Positions 26,006 to 36,973 are shown, counted from the first letter of the stretch. The stretch: 64,000 nucleotides of DNA from Pseudomonas subflava (GCF_023823685.1 NZ_JAMXBF010000001.1:496001-560000); one strand, 5' to 3'. Notes: a model not told the origin generated them from the letters alone. A program made the numbers and translations.

Positions 26006-27366
26006 TGTCCGCCCATGAAATGTCCGCTGTTGAAATGAATGTCGACGGCCTGGTCGGGCCGACGCACAACTACGGCGGCCTGTCCTACGGCAACGTGGCG
26101 TCGCAGAGCAACAGCCAGGCGGTGTCCAACCCCAAGGAAGCCGCCAAGCAGGGCCTGGGCAAGATGAAGGCGCTGATGGACATGGGCTTCCAGCAGGGTG
26201 TGTTCGCCCCCCAGGAGCGCCAGGACGTCGCCGCGCTGCGCAGCCTCGGCTTCACCGGCAGCGATGCCGAGGTGATCGCCAAGGCCGCCAAGGAATCCAT
26301 GCCACTGCTGGCCGCCGTCAGCTCCGCCTCCAGCATGTGGACGGCCAACTCCTGCACCGTCAGCCCCAGCGCCGACACCGCGGACGGCCGCGTGCACTTC
26401 ACCGCCGCCAACCTCAATTGCAAGTTCCACCGCAGCATCGAGCACCCGACCACCAGCCGCGTGCTGCGCGCCATGTTCAACGACGAACAGCACTTCGCCC
26501 ACCACGCGGCGCTACCGGCCGTGGGTCAGTTCGGCGACGAGGGCGCGGCCAACCACACGCGTTTCTGCAAGGGGTATGGCGAGGCCGGCGTGGAATTCTT
26601 CGTGTTCGGCCGCAGCGCCTTCGACAGCCGCTTTCCGGCGCCGCAACGCTACCCGGCGCGGCAGACTCTGGAAGCCTGCCAGGCGGTGGCCCGCCTGCAT
26701 GGGCTGGGCGAGGAGGGCGTGGTCTACGCCCAGCAGAATCCGGCGGTGATCGATCAGGGCGTGTTCCACAACGACGTGATCTCGGTGGGCAACGGCGAGG
26801 TGCTGTTCTATCACCAGGACGCCTTCCTCGACACCGACAAGGTCCTTGCCGAACTGGGCGACAAGCTGGCTCGCCGGGGCGGCAACTTCCAGGCCGTGCG
26901 TGTGCCGGCCAGCGCCGTGAGCGTCGAGGACGCGGTGCGCTCCTACCTGTTCAACAGCCAGCTGCTGACCCGCGCCGACGGCGGCATGCTGCTGATCGTG
27001 CCGGAGGAGTGCCGCAACAACGCCAACGTGTGGAGCTACCTGAGCGAGCTCACCAGCGGCAGCGGCCCGATCCGCGAGGTGAAGGTCTTCGACCTCAAGC
27101 AGAGCATGCAGAACGGCGGCGGCCCGGCCTGCCTGCGCCTGCGCGTGGCGCTCAATCAGCAGGAGCTGGCCGCGGTGAATCCGGGTGTGGTGATGACCCC
27201 CGCGCTGTTTGACACCCTCAACGCCTGGGTCGACAAGCACTACCGCGACCGTATGGCCGAAAGCGACCTGGCCGACCCGCAGCTGCTGATCGAATGCCGT
27301 ACGGCATTGGATGAACTGACGCAGATCCTTAAACTGGGCTCCGTCTACCCCTTCCAACTCGTGTGA
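26005..27366 (+). CDS. aruB: N-succinylarginine dihydrolase AruB
   Basis: A 453-residue amidinotransferase-fold hydrolase that removes two ammonia and CO2 from succinylarginine, giving succinylornithine (step 2). The family N-terminus [18 protein letters not shown] appears as [18 protein letters not shown] near residue 15, and the catalytic Cys lies in [12 protein letters not shown] near residue 372. ATG 26005 overlaps the aruD stop; an ATG six codons further in is also possible and would give a length closer to the family's usual 447. Confidence 0.95.
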
Positions 27367-27377
27367 GAGTCCCGACC

Positions 27378-27662
27378 ATGTCCCAAGCCCTGCAACTCGT
27401 CCTTGAAGACACCGATGGCACCCAGCTGGAAACCTCCTGCACACGCTTCGCCGTGATCTGGCAGGGCAAGGAAGTGTGGATCCAGGCAGTGGGTGATCAA
27501 CTGCTGATCGGCGTCGACGTGGAGGAGGGCGACACCGAGTACGCCAACCTGCTGCTGCGCCCACAGGCGACCAACCTGGTCGGCCTGCAGCTGGAAATGG
27601 AGCCGGCCGATCTGGGCGGCGACGATGAGGATCATGTGCACGGTCCCGACTGCAATCATTGA
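27378..27662 (+). CDS. small acidic protein of the arginine succinyltransferase operon
   Basis: A 94-residue acidic soluble protein between aruB (11-base gap) and aruE (19-base gap). In PAO1 a conserved hypothetical gene (PA0900, from memory) occupies the same place. The C-terminus DEDHVHGPDCNH is rich in His, Asp and Cys and looks able to bind a metal. Because its neighbour AruE is a zinc enzyme, a metal-related role is conceivable, but no family function is known to me. Confidence 0.85.
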   Translation: MSQALQLVLEDTDGTQLETSCTRFAVIWQGKEVWIQAVGDQLLIGVDVEEGDTEYANLLLRPQATNLVGLQLEMEPADLGGDDEDHVHGPDCNH

Positions 27663-27681
27663 GCCCGACTGAGGTAATCCC

Positions 27682-28674
27682 ATGCTCGCCCTCGGCAAAC
27701 TGCTCGAACTCACCCTCGCCGGCCGCGAGCCGACCGAGAAGATTCAGCTGACCCGCGAGGGAGCGCGCCTGCACTGGCTGGCCGAGGGCGTGCTGGAAGT
27801 GACGCCGCCAGCGCAGGAGGACAGCGGTCTCGACCTGCTGCTGTCGGCCGGCATCCACGGCAACGAGACGGCACCGATCGAGTTGCTCGACCGCCTGGTG
27901 CAGGCGGTCGCCTCCGGCCAGCTGCTGCCGAGGGCGCGCATCCTGTTCCTGTTCGGCAACCCCGAGGCTATGCGCCGCGGCGAGCGCTATGTGGAGCAGG
28001 ACATCAATCGTCTGTTCGACGGTCGCCACGAGCAGAGCAGCGGTTCCGAGGCGCTGCGTGCCAACGAGCTGGAGCGACATGCCGCGGTGTTCTTCAGCAG
28101 GGAAGGCCGTGCGCGGCTGCACTACGACCTGCACACCGCGATCCGTGGCTCGAAGATCGAGCAGTTCGCCCTCTATCCCTATGTCGAAGGCCGCGAGCAC
28201 TCACGCGCCGAACTGGCCCGCCTGAATGCGGCCGGCATCGACGCGGTGCTGCTGCAGCGCAAGACCGGCATCACCTTCAGCTCCTACACCTATGCGCGCC
28301 TCGGCGCCGAGGCCTTCACTCTGGAGCTGGGCAAGGCGCGGCCATTCGGGCAGAACCAGCTGGTCAACCTCGACCTGCTGGAGAAGCGCCTGCGCGAGCT
28401 GATCGAGAACTGCGAGCCGGCCGGCGACTCGCTTGAAGGCCTGCTGCTGTTCGCGGTGTCCCGCGAGGTGATCAAGCACAGCGATGCCTTCAAGCTGCAC
28501 CTGCCCGACGACATCGAGAACTTCACCGAGCTGGAGACGGGCTTTCTGCTGGCCGAGGATATCGCCGGCACGCGCTGGCTGGTCGAAGAGCAGGGCGCGC
28601 GCATCATCTTTCCCAACCCCAAGGTCAAGAACGGCCTGCGTGCCGGCATCCTGATCGTCCCTGCCGAGCTCTGA
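27682..28674 (+). CDS. aruE: succinylglutamate desuccinylase AruE
   Basis: A 330-residue zinc carboxypeptidase-fold hydrolase of the AstE/aspartoacylase family. Zinc ligands are His59 and Glu62 (SAGIHGNET) and His151 (YDLHTAIRG); the catalytic Glu is Glu215 in TLELGKAR. It splits succinylglutamate to glutamate and succinate, the last step of the AST pathway. ATG 27682 follows GAGG. The operon ends here; a GC-rich hairpin without a T-run follows. Confidence 0.96.
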   Translation: MLALGKLLELTLAGREPTEKIQLTREGARLHWLAEGVLEVTPPAQEDSGLDLLLSAGIHGNETAPIELLDRLVQAVASGQLLPRARILFLFGNPEAMRRGERYVEQDINRLFDGRHEQSSGSEALRANELERHAAVFFSREGRARLHYDLHTAIRGSKIEQFALYPYVEGREHSRAELARLNAAGIDAVLLQRKTGITFSSYTYARLGAEAFTLELGKARPFGQNQLVNLDLLEKRLRELIENCEPAGDSLEGLLLFAVSREVIKHSDAFKLHLPDDIENFTELETGFLLAEDIAGTRWLVEEQGARIIFPNPKVKNGLRAGILIVPAEL

Positions 28675-28786
28675 TCGGCGGAGCGGGGGCGCATCCGCCC
28701 GCTCGCTCCGTGACCGTCGCGCCGCTCGATAGTCGTTTTCTATCCAAATTCCCTTCGGGCGGGCTGTCCCCGCCGCGCAGGGCCGA

Positions 28787-28792
28787 TATAAT
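28787..28792 (+). promoter_or_regulatory. candidate alaS promoter -10
   Basis: A perfect TATAAT inside GGGCCGATATAATGCGGCCC, 51 bases before the alaS ATG. The -35 region (CTGTCC) is poor. The -10 lies between GGGCC and GGCCC, an inverted repeat that could act as an operator or leader hairpin. Confidence 0.5.
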
Positions 28793-28842
28793 GCGGCCCT
28801 TTGCCGGCTCTGCCGTGGCCGCCGTTTGCCTGGATGACATAG

Positions 28843-31467
<2,625 letters not shown>

Positions 31468-31505
31468 TACGGCTAGACCGGGGCCCGCAGTGCGTCCGGC
31501 GGGCC

Positions 31506-31534
31506 TTGGCAGTGTGACCCGATGCGGGTTTAAT
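31506..31534 (+). promoter_or_regulatory. lysC promoter
   Basis: TTGGCA at 31506-31511 and TTTAAT at 31529-31534 with a 17-base spacer, 35 bases before the lysC ATG. Confidence 0.65.
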
Positions 31535-31568
31535 GGGCGCCCTTCGAGGAATCAGGCGGCTTTTTGAC

Positions 31569-32807
31569 ATGGCGTTGATCGTACAGAAATTTGGGGGCAC
31601 CTCCGTCGGCAGCATCGAGCGCATCCAGCAGGTGGCCGACAAGGTGAAGAAATTCCGCGAGGGCGGCGATGACATCGTCGTCGTGGTTTCCGCCATGAGC
31701 GGCGAAACCAACCGCCTGATCGAGCTGGCCAAGCAGATTACCGACGGCGACCCGGTTCCGCGCGAGCTGGACGTGATGGTTTCCACGGGCGAGCAGGTGA
31801 CCATCGCCCTGCTGGCCATGGCGCTGATCCGTCGCGGTGTGCCGGCGGTGTCCTACACCGGCAACCAGGTACGCATCCTCACCGATAACGCGCACACCAA
31901 GGCGCGCATCCTGCAGATCGACGACCAGCGCATCCGCACCGACCTCAAGGCCGGCAAGGTCGTGGTGGTCGCAGGCTTCCAGGGTGTGGATGAGGAGGGC
32001 AACATCACGACCCTCGGTCGCGGTGGCTCCGACACCACCGGCGTGGCGCTGGCCGCGGCGCTGAAGGCCGACGAGTGCCAGATCTACACCGATGTAGACG
32101 GCGTCTATACCACCGACCCGCGCGTGGTGGCCAAGGCCCAGCGTCTGGACAAGATCACCTTCGAAGAAATGCTGGAAATGGCCAGCCTCGGTTCCAAGGT
32201 GCTGCAGATTCGCTCGGTGGAGTTCGCCGGCAAGTACAACGTCCCGCTGCGCGTGCTGCACAGCTTCCAGGAGGGGCCGGGCACCCTCATCACCCTTGAC
32301 GAAGAGGAATCCATGGAACAGCCGATCATTTCCGGCATCGCCTTCAATCGCGACGAAGCCAAGCTGACCATCCGTGGTGTACCGGATATCCCCGGCGTGG
32401 CCTTCAAGATTCTCGGCCCGATCAGCGCCGCGAACATCGAAGTGGACATGATCGTGCAGAACGTGGCCCACGATAACACCACGGACTTCACGTTCACCGT
32501 GCACCGCAACGACTACAACGGTGCCAAGACCGTGCTGGAGAACACCGCACGCGAACTGGGTGCCCGTGAGGTGATCGGCGACATCAACATCGCCAAGGTC
32601 TCGATTGTAGGCGTCGGCATGCGTTCCCACGCCGGCGTCGCCAGCCGCATGTTCGAGGCGCTGGCGAAGGAAACCATCAACATCCAGATGATTTCCACCT
32701 CCGAGATCAAGGTGTCCGTGGTCATCGAAGAGAAGTATCTCGAGCTGGCCGTGCGTGCCCTGCACACCGCTTTCGAGCTCGACGCTCCGGCCCGACAGGC
32801 CGAGTGA
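31569..32807 (+). CDS. lysC: aspartate kinase LysC (alpha/beta type)
   Basis: A 412-residue aspartokinase that makes aspartyl phosphate for lysine, threonine and methionine synthesis. The kinase signature VQKFGGTSVG is at residues 5-14, with SAMSGETNRL and RGGSDTTGVALAA following. Two ACT domains occupy the C-terminal third. An internal ATG at 32313, preceded by GAAGAGGAA, would start a 164-residue regulatory beta subunit (MEQPIISGIAF), as in other lysC genes with overlapping subunits. The frame is open upstream to 31533, but ATG 31569 matches the family. Confidence 0.97.
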   Translation: MALIVQKFGGTSVGSIERIQQVADKVKKFREGGDDIVVVVSAMSGETNRLIELAKQITDGDPVPRELDVMVSTGEQVTIALLAMALIRRGVPAVSYTGNQVRILTDNAHTKARILQIDDQRIRTDLKAGKVVVVAGFQGVDEEGNITTLGRGGSDTTGVALAAALKADECQIYTDVDGVYTTDPRVVAKAQRLDKITFEEMLEMASLGSKVLQIRSVEFAGKYNVPLRVLHSFQEGPGTLITLDEEESMEQPIISGIAFNRDEAKLTIRGVPDIPGVAFKILGPISAANIEVDMIVQNVAHDNTTDFTFTVHRNDYNGAKTVLENTARELGAREVIGDINIAKVSIVGVGMRSHAGVASRMFEALAKETINIQMISTSEIKVSVVIEEKYLELAVRALHTAFELDAPARQAE

Positions 32808-32820
32808 TGTCTTCTCAAAA

Positions 32821-32850
32821 GGCGCGGTCTTCCGCGCCTTTCGTTTTTTT
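32821..32850 (+). terminator. rho-independent terminator after lysC
   Basis: GGCGCGG, a TCTT loop and CCGCGCC followed by TTTCGTTTTTTT, beginning 13 bases after the lysC stop. Confidence 0.92.
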
Positions 32851-32864
32851 GGCTGCCTGGGAGG

Positions 32865-32894
32865 GGACTTTTCTTTTGCCGAGGCTGGTCAATA
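32865..32894 (+). promoter_or_regulatory. possible AlgU/RpoE-type promoter of rsmA
   Basis: GGACTT at 32865-32870 and TCAATA at 32889-32894 resemble the GAACTT and TCNAA elements of AlgU promoters, with an 18-base spacer (16-17 is usual). P. aeruginosa rsmA is reported to have an AlgU-dependent promoter. The match is moderate. Confidence 0.3.
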
Positions 32895-32990
32895 CTGGGG
32901 GAGGGCATTGCACTTGATATGTGCGTTGCTACCCACCATTTTAGTTCTTGCAGACTGTTGTCCCGTAATTGAATCCGTAAGGAGAAAGGA

Positions 32991-33176
32991 ATGCTGATTC
33001 TGACTCGCCGGGTCGGAGAGACCCTGATGGTGGGTGATGATGTCACCGTCACCGTGTTGGGTGTGAAAGGTAATCAGGTGCGCATCGGCGTCAATGCTCC
33101 GAAGGAAGTTGCCGTGCACCGCGAAGAGATTTACCAGCGCATCCAAAAAGAGAAGGGCGACGAACCAAGCCACTAA
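32991..33176 (+). CDS. rsmA: post-transcriptional regulator RsmA (CsrA family)
   Basis: A 61-residue CsrA/RsmA homodimer subunit. Leu4, Arg6-Arg7 and Arg44, which line the GGA-RNA-binding surface, are present ([28 protein letters not shown]). It represses translation of mRNAs with GGA motifs near the ribosome binding site. In P. aeruginosa targets include psl and type VI secretion mRNAs, and the protein is titrated by RsmY/RsmZ. AAGGAGAAAGGA precedes ATG 32991. Gene order alaS-lysC-rsmA-tRNA-Ser-tRNA-Arg is the usual pseudomonad one. Confidence 0.98.
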
Positions 33177-33195
33177 TTTTTCTCGAAATTTTGGT

Positions 33196-33223
33196 TTGCA
33201 AACGGGGAAAACATGGTTATCAT
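33196..33223 (+). promoter_or_regulatory. tRNA-Ser promoter
   Basis: TTGCAA and TATCAT with a 16-base spacer, ending 15 bases upstream of the tRNA-Ser 5' end. Confidence 0.6.
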
Positions 33224-33237
33224 GCGCCCCGTGTTGC

Positions 33238-33328
33238 GGAGAGGTGGCCGAGTGGCCGAAGGCGCTCCCCTGCTAAGGGAGTACACCTCAAAAGGGTGTC
33301 GGGGGTTCGAATCCCCCCTTCTCCGCCA
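33238..33328 (+). tRNA. tRNA-Ser(GCT)
   Basis: A 91-nt class II tRNA. Acceptor stem GGAGAGG pairs with CTTCTCC (one G-U), followed by discriminator G and encoded CCA. The anticodon loop CTGCTAA gives anticodon GCU (reads AGY). The long variable arm GTACACCTCAAAAGGGTGTC and TTCGAAT T-loop are present. Confidence 0.97.
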
Positions 33329-33332
33329 TATT

Positions 33333-33350
33333 CACAACTTCGGTTGTGTT
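33333..33350 (+). terminator. hairpin after tRNA-Ser
   Basis: CACAAC, a TTCG tetraloop and GTTGTG followed by a short T-run. It is a likely weak terminator or 3' processing element. Confidence 0.5.
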
Positions 33351-33392
33351 TGCGCGAAGTCCGATAAGTTGTTGAGCTGACTCGGAAAGTGC

Positions 33393-33420
33393 TTGACCTG
33401 ATGGTTGAGACCACTAAAAT
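33393..33420 (+). promoter_or_regulatory. promoter of the tRNA-Arg(ACG) array
   Basis: TTGACC and TAAAAT with a 16-base spacer, followed by a GC-rich GCGC discriminator as in stringently controlled stable-RNA promoters. It ends 11 bases before the first tRNA-Arg. Confidence 0.75.
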
Positions 33421-33431
33421 GCGCAGCCCAC

Positions 33432-33508
33432 GCACTCATAGCTCAGCTGGATAGAGTACCCGGCTACGAACCGGGCGGTCGGAGGTTCGAATCCTCCTGA
33501 GTGCGCCA
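33432..33508 (+). tRNA. tRNA-Arg(ACG), copy 1
   Basis: 77 nt. Acceptor GCACTCA / TGAGTGC, discriminator G, encoded CCA. The anticodon loop CTACGAA gives ACG (A34 normally deaminated to inosine, reading CGU/CGC/CGA). The D-loop AGCTGGATAGAG and T-loop TTCGAAT are normal. Confidence 0.98.
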
Positions 33509-33580
33509 CACTCGAATGGCTTGCAGCGATGCAGGCCATTTTGTTTCAACCAGCGGTGATCTGGTCTAAAAGCGCCACAC

Positions 33581-33657
33581 GCACTCATAGCTCAGCTGGA
33601 TAGAGTACCCGGCTACGAACCGGGCGGTCGGAGGTTCGAATCCTCCTGAGTGCGCCA
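33581..33657 (+). tRNA. tRNA-Arg(ACG), copy 2
   Basis: Sequence identical to copy 1, including encoded CCA, 149 bases downstream. Confidence 0.98.
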
Positions 33658-33729
33658 CACTCGAATGGCTTGCAGCGATGCAGGCCATTTTGTTTCAACC
33701 AGCGGTGATCTGGTCTAAAAGCGCCACAC

Positions 33730-33806
33730 GCACTCATAGCTCAGCTGGATAGAGTACCCGGCTACGAACCGGGCGGTCGGAGGTTCGAATCCTCCTGAGT
33801 GCGCCA
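33730..33806 (+). tRNA. tRNA-Arg(ACG), copy 3
   Basis: Sequence identical to copies 1 and 2, 149 bases downstream of copy 2. Confidence 0.98.
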
Positions 33807-33878
33807 CACTCGAATGGCTTGCAGCGATGCAGGCCATTTTGTTTCAACCAGCGGTGATCTGGTCTAAAAGCGCCACAC

Positions 33879-33955
33879 GCACTCATAGCTCAGCTGGATA
33901 GAGTACCCGGCTACGAACCGGGCGGTCGGAGGTTCGAATCCTCCTGAGTGCGCCA
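33879..33955 (+). tRNA. tRNA-Arg(ACG), copy 4
   Basis: Sequence identical to copies 1-3. Its downstream flank differs from the repeated spacer and holds a stronger terminator. Confidence 0.98.
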
Positions 33956-33961
33956 TACAGC

Positions 33962-33995
33962 AAAAGGCTCGCAGTGATGCGGGCCTTTTGTCTTT
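33962..33995. terminator. terminator closing the tRNA-Arg array, shared with the convergent DUF4124 gene
   Basis: AAAAGGC-T-CGCA, a short loop, TGCG-G-GCCTTTT and then TGTCTTTC. The A-run on the left makes it usable on the minus strand, where it abuts the stop codon of the convergent gene. Confidence 0.8.
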
Positions 33996-34499
33996 CTAGC
34001 GTTTGCCTTTTGCTTTTACGCAGCCGGACTCATCGAAGTTCACCTGGCGCTTGTTGCCCTTCTCATCGTCGTAGTGATAGCGAGTCTGGCCGTCGTTGCT
34101 GGTGATCCTGTCCGGCTCGCCCAGGGTACTTTTGACGTCGCTCTGAGTCATCCCGCTACGCACCTGCTGACGAATCACCGCGCGGCGCCGGTCGCTGCTG
34201 CTGAGCTGATTGCCGCAGCCGTCCTGCTTGGTCCCGACCACCACCAGCTGCGTGTCCTTCTTGTTGGTCTTCGCTTTGGCGCGAACCTTCGCCGCCTTTG
34301 CCAGGGGCACTGCTTTGCCTTTTCCTGGCGTGGGGTTGTAGGCCTCTTGCAGATCCAGGCTCGCGTTTTCCGGGCAGCCATGCAGGGTGTAGGTGACGTG
34401 GCCCTGGGCGTCCTCGCAACGCTGCACGGTAGCGGCCTGAGCATGAGTGGTGGGGTAGAGCAGGCATGCGCACAAACCTGCGCAGATTGATCGCAGCAT
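33996..34499 (-). CDS. secreted DUF4124 protein with a SmpA/BamE-like C-terminal segment
   Basis: A 167-residue exported protein. A signal peptide (MLRSICAGLCACLLYPTTHAQA) is followed by a DUF4124-type segment, VQRCEDAQGHVTYTLHGCP. A basic Lys/Ala linker runs at about 70-95, and a C-terminal segment SGMTQSDVKSTLGEPDRI plus RYHYDDEKGN resembles the BamE/SmpA fold. AAGGAGG lies before ATG 34499; the frame upstream is not protein-like. It is likely periplasmic with an unknown role. The combination of the two domains is worth noting. Confidence 0.8.
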   Translation of the reverse strand: MLRSICAGLCACLLYPTTHAQAATVQRCEDAQGHVTYTLHGCPENASLDLQEAYNPTPGKGKAVPLAKAAKVRAKAKTNKKDTQLVVVGTKQDGCGNQLSSSDRRRAVIRQQVRSGMTQSDVKSTLGEPDRITSNDGQTRYHYDDEKGNKRQVNFDESGCVKAKGKR

Positions 34500-34812
34500 A
34501 TTCGTCCTCCTTGACGTTGGCCTCTGCAGCCTAGCCCGGCTTTTTCGTTGCGCCAGCGTGTCTTGTGACGTAGCGCATGCGTCGGAAAAGTAGCTGCGTA
34601 GGGCTCTAGGAAAGTGCTGCAAGCGTTTGTTCTAGGCCTGATTTTTTCGCGTCGAAACGGTGTGGGGTGCTATGATTGCCAAGTCAGCCCCGCCGGGGCT
34701 TGTGGATCGCCACCATGGACTTACCCAGTAGTTACTCAATATTTTCTTCGCCCAATCGTTTTGACTGATTGACCTCCGTGGCGCGCCCCGCTGCTGGGGT
34801 GGAGCGTGCCGT
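34500..34812. other. intergenic region upstream of mgtE
   Basis: No gene seen. A short perfect hairpin, AGCCCC-GCC-GGGGCT, lies at 34686-34700, about 110 bases before mgtE. I looked for an M-box-like Mg2+ riboswitch or an mgtE leader and found no structure I could support. Confidence 0.4.
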
Positions 34813-36255
34813 ATGACTGAAGTAGAAGCCAAAAAGCCGCAAGAAAGCCTGCAGGATCGCCTCGCTCAGGTGGTCGAACTGCTGCACCGTCACAAGCTGG
34901 TAGAAAACCTGACCCACCGTCAGGAAGGCCAGCATCACGACCTCGTAGAAAACCTGGTCCACCGGCAGAATCTCGCCGAGCTGCAGCGCAAGCTCGACGA
35001 ACTCCACTCCGCCGACATCGCCCATATCCTCGAAGCCCTGCCGCTCGACGATCGCCTGACCGTATGGCAGCTGGTCAAGGCCGAGCGCGATGGCGATATC
35101 CTCCTTGAAGTGTCCGATGCGGTCCGCGAATCGCTGATCGCGGACATGGACGACCACGAGATTCTCGCCGCCGCCAAGGATATGGATGCGGACGAGCTGG
35201 CGGACCTGGCTCCCGAGTTGCCGCGCGATGTGGTACTCGAGCTCATGGAGACGCTGGATGCGCAGCAGCGTGAGCGAGTGCGTTCGGCGCTGTCCTATGA
35301 GGAGGATCAGGTAGGCGCGCTGATGGACTTCGAGATGGTGACCATCCGCGAGGATGTCACACTCGAGGTGGTGCTGCGTTACCTGCGGCGGCTCAAGGAG
35401 CTACCGGGCCATACCGACAAGCTGTTCGTGGTCGACTACGACGGTGTTCTCAAGGGTGTGCTGCCGATCAAGCGATTGCTGGTCAACGATCCCGACAAGC
35501 AGGTTGTGGAAGTGATGGCCAGCGATCCCGTCAGCTTCAACCCCGATGAGGATGCGTATGACGCGGCCCAGGCCTTCGAGCGTTACGACCTCGTCTCGGC
35601 ACCGGTGGTGGATAAGGATGGCAAGCTGATCGGGCGTCTGACCATCGACGAAATGGTCGACTTGATCCGCGAGGAGAGCGAGAGCGAAGTGCTCAACATG
35701 GCCGGTCTGCGCGAGGAAGAAGACATCTTCGCCTCGGTGTGGAAGTCGGTCGGCAACCGCTGGGCGTGGCTCGCCGTCAACCTCGTCACGGCCTTCCTCG
35801 CATCACGAGTGATCGGCTTGTTCGAGGGCTCCATCGAGAAACTGGTGGCGCTGGCGGCTCTGATGCCGATCGTCGCGGGCATCGGCGGCAATTCGGGCAA
35901 CCAGACCATCACCATGATCGTGCGCGCGTTGGCGCTGGACCAGGTCAGCACCGGCAACACTTCCCGCCTGCTGCGTAAGGAGCTGGGCGTGGCTCTGATC
36001 AACGGCGTGCTATGGGGCGGGGTGATCGGCGCCGTGGCCTTCTGGCTGTATGACAGTTGGTCTCTCGGCTTGGTCATGACCGGCGCGATGACCTTGAATC
36101 TGCTGCTGGCGGCGCTGATGGGGGTGCTGATTCCCATGACGCTCATGCGCCTGGGGCGCGACCCGGCCATGGGCGCCAGCGTGATGATCACCGCCATGAC
36201 CGACAGTGGCGGCTTCTTCATTTTCCTTGGGCTGGCAACGCTCTTCCTGCTCTGA
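34813..36255 (+). CDS. mgtE: magnesium transporter MgtE
   Basis: A 480-residue MgtE channel. An acidic N-terminal superhelical domain (about 40-150; ADELADLAPELPRDVV) is followed by tandem CBS domains (about 165-290; VMASDPVSFNPDEDAYDAA). A connecting helix leads to five C-terminal membrane helices from about residue 310, with the conserved PIVAGIGGNSGNQ pore motif. It is a homodimer; cytosolic Mg2+ on the N/CBS domains closes the pore. GGAG precedes ATG 34813. In PAO1 mgtE (PA0913) follows the same tRNA region. Confidence 0.96.
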   Translation: MTEVEAKKPQESLQDRLAQVVELLHRHKLVENLTHRQEGQHHDLVENLVHRQNLAELQRKLDELHSADIAHILEALPLDDRLTVWQLVKAERDGDILLEVSDAVRESLIADMDDHEILAAAKDMDADELADLAPELPRDVVLELMETLDAQQRERVRSALSYEEDQVGALMDFEMVTIREDVTLEVVLRYLRRLKELPGHTDKLFVVDYDGVLKGVLPIKRLLVNDPDKQVVEVMASDPVSFNPDEDAYDAAQAFERYDLVSAPVVDKDGKLIGRLTIDEMVDLIREESESEVLNMAGLREEEDIFASVWKSVGNRWAWLAVNLVTAFLASRVIGLFEGSIEKLVALAALMPIVAGIGGNSGNQTITMIVRALALDQVSTGNTSRLLRKELGVALINGVLWGGVIGAVAFWLYDSWSLGLVMTGAMTLNLLLAALMGVLIPMTLMRLGRDPAMGASVMITAMTDSGGFFIFLGLATLFLL

Positions 36256-36266
36256 TCGATGGACAC

Positions 36267-36294
36267 AAAAAAGCCGGCATCAGCCGGCTTTTTT
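36267..36294. terminator. bidirectional terminator between mgtE and amrZ
   Basis: AAAAAAGCCGGC, an ATCA loop and GCCGGCTTTTTT: a perfect stem with an A-run and a T-run, serving both convergent genes. Confidence 0.93.
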
Positions 36295-36307
36295 CATGAG
36301 ATCACTA

Positions 36308-36625
36308 TCAGGCTTCTTCGGCCGCCATTTCCGCATCGTGAGCGATGAGCGACACCAGGGCGTTCTGCTGTCGACGAGAAAGCTGGCGGAAGCGCTGCAG
36401 CAGCTCGCGCTCGTGCAGCGACAGCTCCGGGCTGTCCAGGCGCAGATTCAGATCGTCACCCAGCGCGTCTTCCTGGATCAGGCTCTGCTCCAGGCGAGCG
36501 ATGATCTCCGAGTTCATGCTGCGATGATGGTTGCGAGCCACGTCGGCGATGCGCTCGCGCATGCCATCGGGGAGGCGGACTACGAACTTGTCAGCCGTGC
36601 GGCTGGAATAGATGGCCTGTTTCAT
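36308..36625 (-). CDS. amrZ: AmrZ-like ribbon-helix-helix transcription factor
   Basis: A 105-residue Arc-type regulator. The DNA-contact beta strand is [17 protein letters not shown] with Lys13, Val15 and Arg17, followed by the RHH helices ([18 protein letters not shown]) and the tetramerising C-terminal helix region ([15 protein letters not shown]). From memory it is close to P. aeruginosa AmrZ (AlgZ), which activates algD, represses fleQ and represses psl. ATG 36625 has no clear RBS, and an in-frame TAA lies just upstream, so no earlier start exists. A paralogue of AmrZ cannot be excluded, since PAO1 amrZ lies elsewhere. Confidence 0.82.
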   Translation of the reverse strand: MKQAIYSSRTADKFVVRLPDGMRERIADVARNHHRSMNSEIIARLEQSLIQEDALGDDLNLRLDSPELSLHERELLQRFRQLSRRQQNALVSLIAHDAEMAAEEA

Positions 36626-36944
36626 AGGGGGTTTGAATTAACCGGTTAGTTCACGAGAGCGATGCTGGCATTCAGCTACTGGATTGTCGCTGCTTTGACC
36701 ATGATAGGCGCTAGCCGTTCAGCCGGTAACAGCATCGAGTTCATTTTTAATCGATTGGTCGATTATTTGACGCCAATTGCACGTCGCTATTGTCGTGCGA
36801 ATGCAGGCGCTTTGCCAGCACCAATTATCCGAAATGCGCGCAGGTAGGCAAAAAGCGGCCGAGTCGATGCGTGCGAAGCCTACGCATGGCGCGGGCTAGA
36901 GCTATGAAGGCTGGCTGAAGCAAAATCGTAACAAAGCGAATGGC
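36626..36944. other. intergenic region between amrZ and tRNA-Arg(CCT)
   Basis: About 320 bases, lower in GC than its surroundings. The palindrome TTAACCGGTTA (about 36637-36647) lies directly upstream of the amrZ start and could be an operator. No gene seen. Confidence 0.4.
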
Positions 36945-36973
36945 ATGACAAATATTGGCCCGGCCGTTAACAT
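36945..36973 (+). promoter_or_regulatory. tRNA-Arg(CCT) promoter
   Basis: ATGACA and TAACAT with a 17-base spacer, ending 11 bases upstream of the tRNA. Confidence 0.6.

Larger units (their letters stand above)
33432..33955 (+). repeat. tandem amplification of tRNA-Arg(ACG): four copies, 149-bp period
   Basis: The tRNAs start at 33432, 33581, 33730 and 33879, exactly 149 bases apart. All four tRNAs look identical, and the three 72-base spacers are identical too. Each spacer has a hairpin AATGGC..GCAGGCCATT with a T-rich tail (first at 33515-33546) and a TCTAAAA-GCGC segment resembling the -10/discriminator region of the array promoter. The repeated unit is therefore promoter tail + tRNA + terminator-like hairpin. 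Confidence 0.95.

Noticed and set aside
33432..33955. CRISPR-like array, because of regularly spaced identical units
   Set aside because: The units are complete tRNA genes and the spacers are identical to each other, the opposite of a CRISPR array.
34500..34812. Mg2+ riboswitch (M-box) upstream of mgtE
   Set aside because: The leader is short and shows only one small hairpin; none of the conserved M-box segments was recognised.
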